Source: Fimbriiglobus ruber
Lineage (GTDB): Bacteria > Planctomycetota > Planctomycetia > Gemmatales > Gemmataceae
Reading direction: 5' to 3'
Assembly (NCBI RefSeq): GCF_002197845.1
Contig: NZ_NIDE01000017.1
Location: forward strand, 124,001-188,000
Length of the DNA: 64,000 nt
The position numbers and the translations under genes are program-made. The number at the start of each line of letters is the position of its first letter. The first letter of the stretch is position 1. The notes below the pieces were generated by a model. That model had not been told where the DNA came from, did not search any database, and worked only from the letters and a program-made list of their open reading frames with translations. This document shows, piece by piece, positions 63,058-64,000 of the stretch.

Positions 63058-63534
63058 TTACCGTGTCGTTCGTGCGGCTTGCTGTTGGGCAGTCTGGATC
63101 GCGGTCGCCTGGGACTGGACGGCCGCGAGTTGGTTGCTCAGGTACGCCTGCATTTGCGCGACCTGAGCGGCCTGCTGCTGGGTCAACTGCTGTTGCGCGA
63201 GCTGGGCCAGTTGCAGTTGTGCGGCCTTGATCTGCTGGGCCTGTTGCTGGGTCGCGCTAGCGAGCTGGCTCAGGTACGCCGACCGCTGCTGGGTCGACAT
63301 CTGTGACAGTGTGGCACTCAACTGCGCGGTCGTGGTCTGTGACTGCGCAGTACTCATCGAATTCTGAGTCGTTCCCCGATTACATTGGCCATTGCCCCCG
63401 CCGGATTGACCGGTCGAGTTTACGGCAGGCATCGCGACCCCCCGACCGCCCCGGTTTTGGGCGGTGGCTTCGCTCGCAAAAAACGAGAACACTCCGGCCG
63501 CGAGCGCGGCCCTCGACAGATAGTGCGGGCTCAT
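63058..63534 (-). CDS. Secreted Gln/Ala-rich helical protein
   Basis: A 158-residue protein with a signal peptide (SRAALAAGVFSFFASEATA). A short Gly/Asn segment is followed by a long amphipathic helix almost entirely Gln, Ala, Leu, Ser and Thr (QIKAAQLQLAQLAQQQLTQQ). Heptad-like spacing suggests a coiled coil. It has a single Cys (QCNRGT). No family was recognised. Low-complexity composition makes homology claims unreliable, but codon use and signal peptide support a real gene. Confidence 0.6.
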   Translation of the reverse strand: MSPHYLSRAALAAGVFSFFASEATAQNRGGRGVAMPAVNSTGQSGGGNGQCNRGTTQNSMSTAQSQTTTAQLSATLSQMSTQQRSAYLSQLASATQQQAQQIKAAQLQLAQLAQQQLTQQQAAQVAQMQAYLSNQLAAVQSQATAIQTAQQQAARTTR

Positions 63535-63765
63535 GGTGAATCCTTCGTTCGGTCGGTGATGTGAGAAAACTCGCTTCGACTCGCCTCCCGCAACTCTAAT
63601 CGCGAAGTGAGTGACTTCGCGGGCGCCGCCGAACCAATTTTTTAAAATTCCGTGAGAGATGGCTTCGGTCTTTCAAACGGCTCCAACAAGGGATAACGCG
63701 AGGGAGACGACGGCGTTGGCGCCCGGGGGGAGATTTTTGATTTGCGCGGGAGTGTGACCGGCTTG
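63535..63765. other. Intergenic region with a short hairpin
   Basis: CGCGAAGT (63601-63608) and ACTTCGCG (63614-63621) form a small hairpin that may terminate the leftward gene at 63766. Nothing else was recognised in these 231 bp. Confidence 0.35.
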
Positions 63766-64000
63766 TTACCACCACGCGACCGGTAAAACATAGTCGTCGG
63801 TGGTCATCACCGTGGAGGCGTTTTTCCCGTCGTCGTCGCACACCACCAATCGCGTCGGTGGTACGGTACTCCAATCCCCAGCGTTATCTCCCCGTTGCCA
63901 GGCATAGGCGATGCGCCGGCTGTCGGGAGACCACACGCCGGCCGAGAATCTCTGGTTAACCTCACCACCAATGCACGTTGCCTTGGCCGTTTCAACATCA
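63766..64000 (-). CDS. C-terminal end of a TolB/PD40-type beta-propeller protein, partial
   Basis: About 77 residues enter from beyond the right edge and end at a TAA (63766-63768). VWSPDSRRIAYAWQRGD is the PD40/TolB propeller motif 'SPDSRRIAY', followed by STVPPTRLVVCDDDGKN and VMTTDDYVLPVAWW. The 5' part is outside the window, so the full architecture is unknown; in planctomycetes such blades often follow kinase or sigma-factor domains. Confidence 0.7.
   Translation of the reverse strand, partial: DVETAKATCIGGEVNQRFSAGVWSPDSRRIAYAWQRGDNAGDWSTVPPTRLVVCDDDGKNASTVMTTDDYVLPVAWW

Overview
The window looks like chromosome of a GC-rich planctomycete, most likely Gemmataceae. The signs are: a DUF1559 prepilin-like protein, an ECF sigma factor of the planctomycete TIGR02999 type paired with a Ser/Thr kinase, a PVC-type membrane-bound dehydrogenase with a C-terminal CxxCH, a giant extracellular protein with an N-terminal LEPR-type motif, several leucine-rich-repeat proteins of the 'TDAGL' type, and a DUF1080 protein. 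These assignments rest on reading the translations; no database search was run.

Layout. (1) 1-4217, minus strand: a tightly packed, overlapping replication module of phage or plasmid type (HTH protein, small ORF, AlpA-like protein, winged-helix protein, DUF669-like protein, archaeo-eukaryotic-type primase, DnaB-like ATPase cut by the window edge). (2) 4607-7557, plus: a membrane protein in lower-GC DNA, an XRE-ImmA/IrrE metallopeptidase and an internally duplicated small protein. (3) 7637-10115, minus: a Y-family polymerase, a possible degenerate SRAP-like protein and a canonical SRAP protein, a DNA-damage cassette. (4) 10162-11270: a frameshifted pseudogene and a 127-bp MITE-like element with a 6-bp flanking duplication. 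(5) 11647-19841: a giant repeat-rich surface protein split by a frameshift at a run of nine G. (6) 20096-24815: a membrane protein, a decayed Gemmata-type gene and a sigma factor/LRR-kinase pair. (7) 25000-29037: an ISKra4-type transposase remnant, two small phage-like genes and a translationally coupled pair (membrane-anchored ParA-like ATPase plus a protein with a SAP-like C-terminus), ending at the 3' half of a tRNA-Lys(TTT) gene that looks like an attachment site.

(8) 29051-35110: a decayed energy-metabolism cluster. A truncated, frameshifted phosphoketolase is followed by a small membrane protein, a histidine phosphatase and an intact phosphoglucomutase, then an N-type ATP synthase remnant in which atpD is fused in frame to the end of atpB by deletion. 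(9) 35216-44001: a three-gene RND efflux operon (lipoprotein adaptor plus two permeases) with unusual low-complexity insertions at one site in both permeases. (10) 44057-44225: a perfect 50-bp inverted repeat. (11) 44290-49623: a TIGR00300/ornithine-cyclodeaminase-type enzyme, then a BlaI/BlaR1-like pair under a visible promoter-operator, with a frameshifted LRR tail. (12) 49674-58212: a PVC-type cytochrome/dehydrogenase, a serine hydrolase, a secreted LRR protein, a DUF1080 gene split by an amber codon and an old-yellow-enzyme oxidoreductase. (13) 58340-64000: another ISKra4 remnant, a His/Gly-rich secreted protein, a DUF1559 protein with its operon partner, a Gln-rich secreted protein and the end of a beta-propeller protein.

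Two themes stand out. The left 29 kb mixes mobile-element functions with ordinary cell genes and ends at a tRNA att-like site, so at least part of it may be an integrated element. Across the whole window an unusual number of genes are broken by one event (homopolymer frameshift, amber codon or in-frame deletion), which suggests ongoing decay, phase variation or, for the G-tracts, possible sequencing error.
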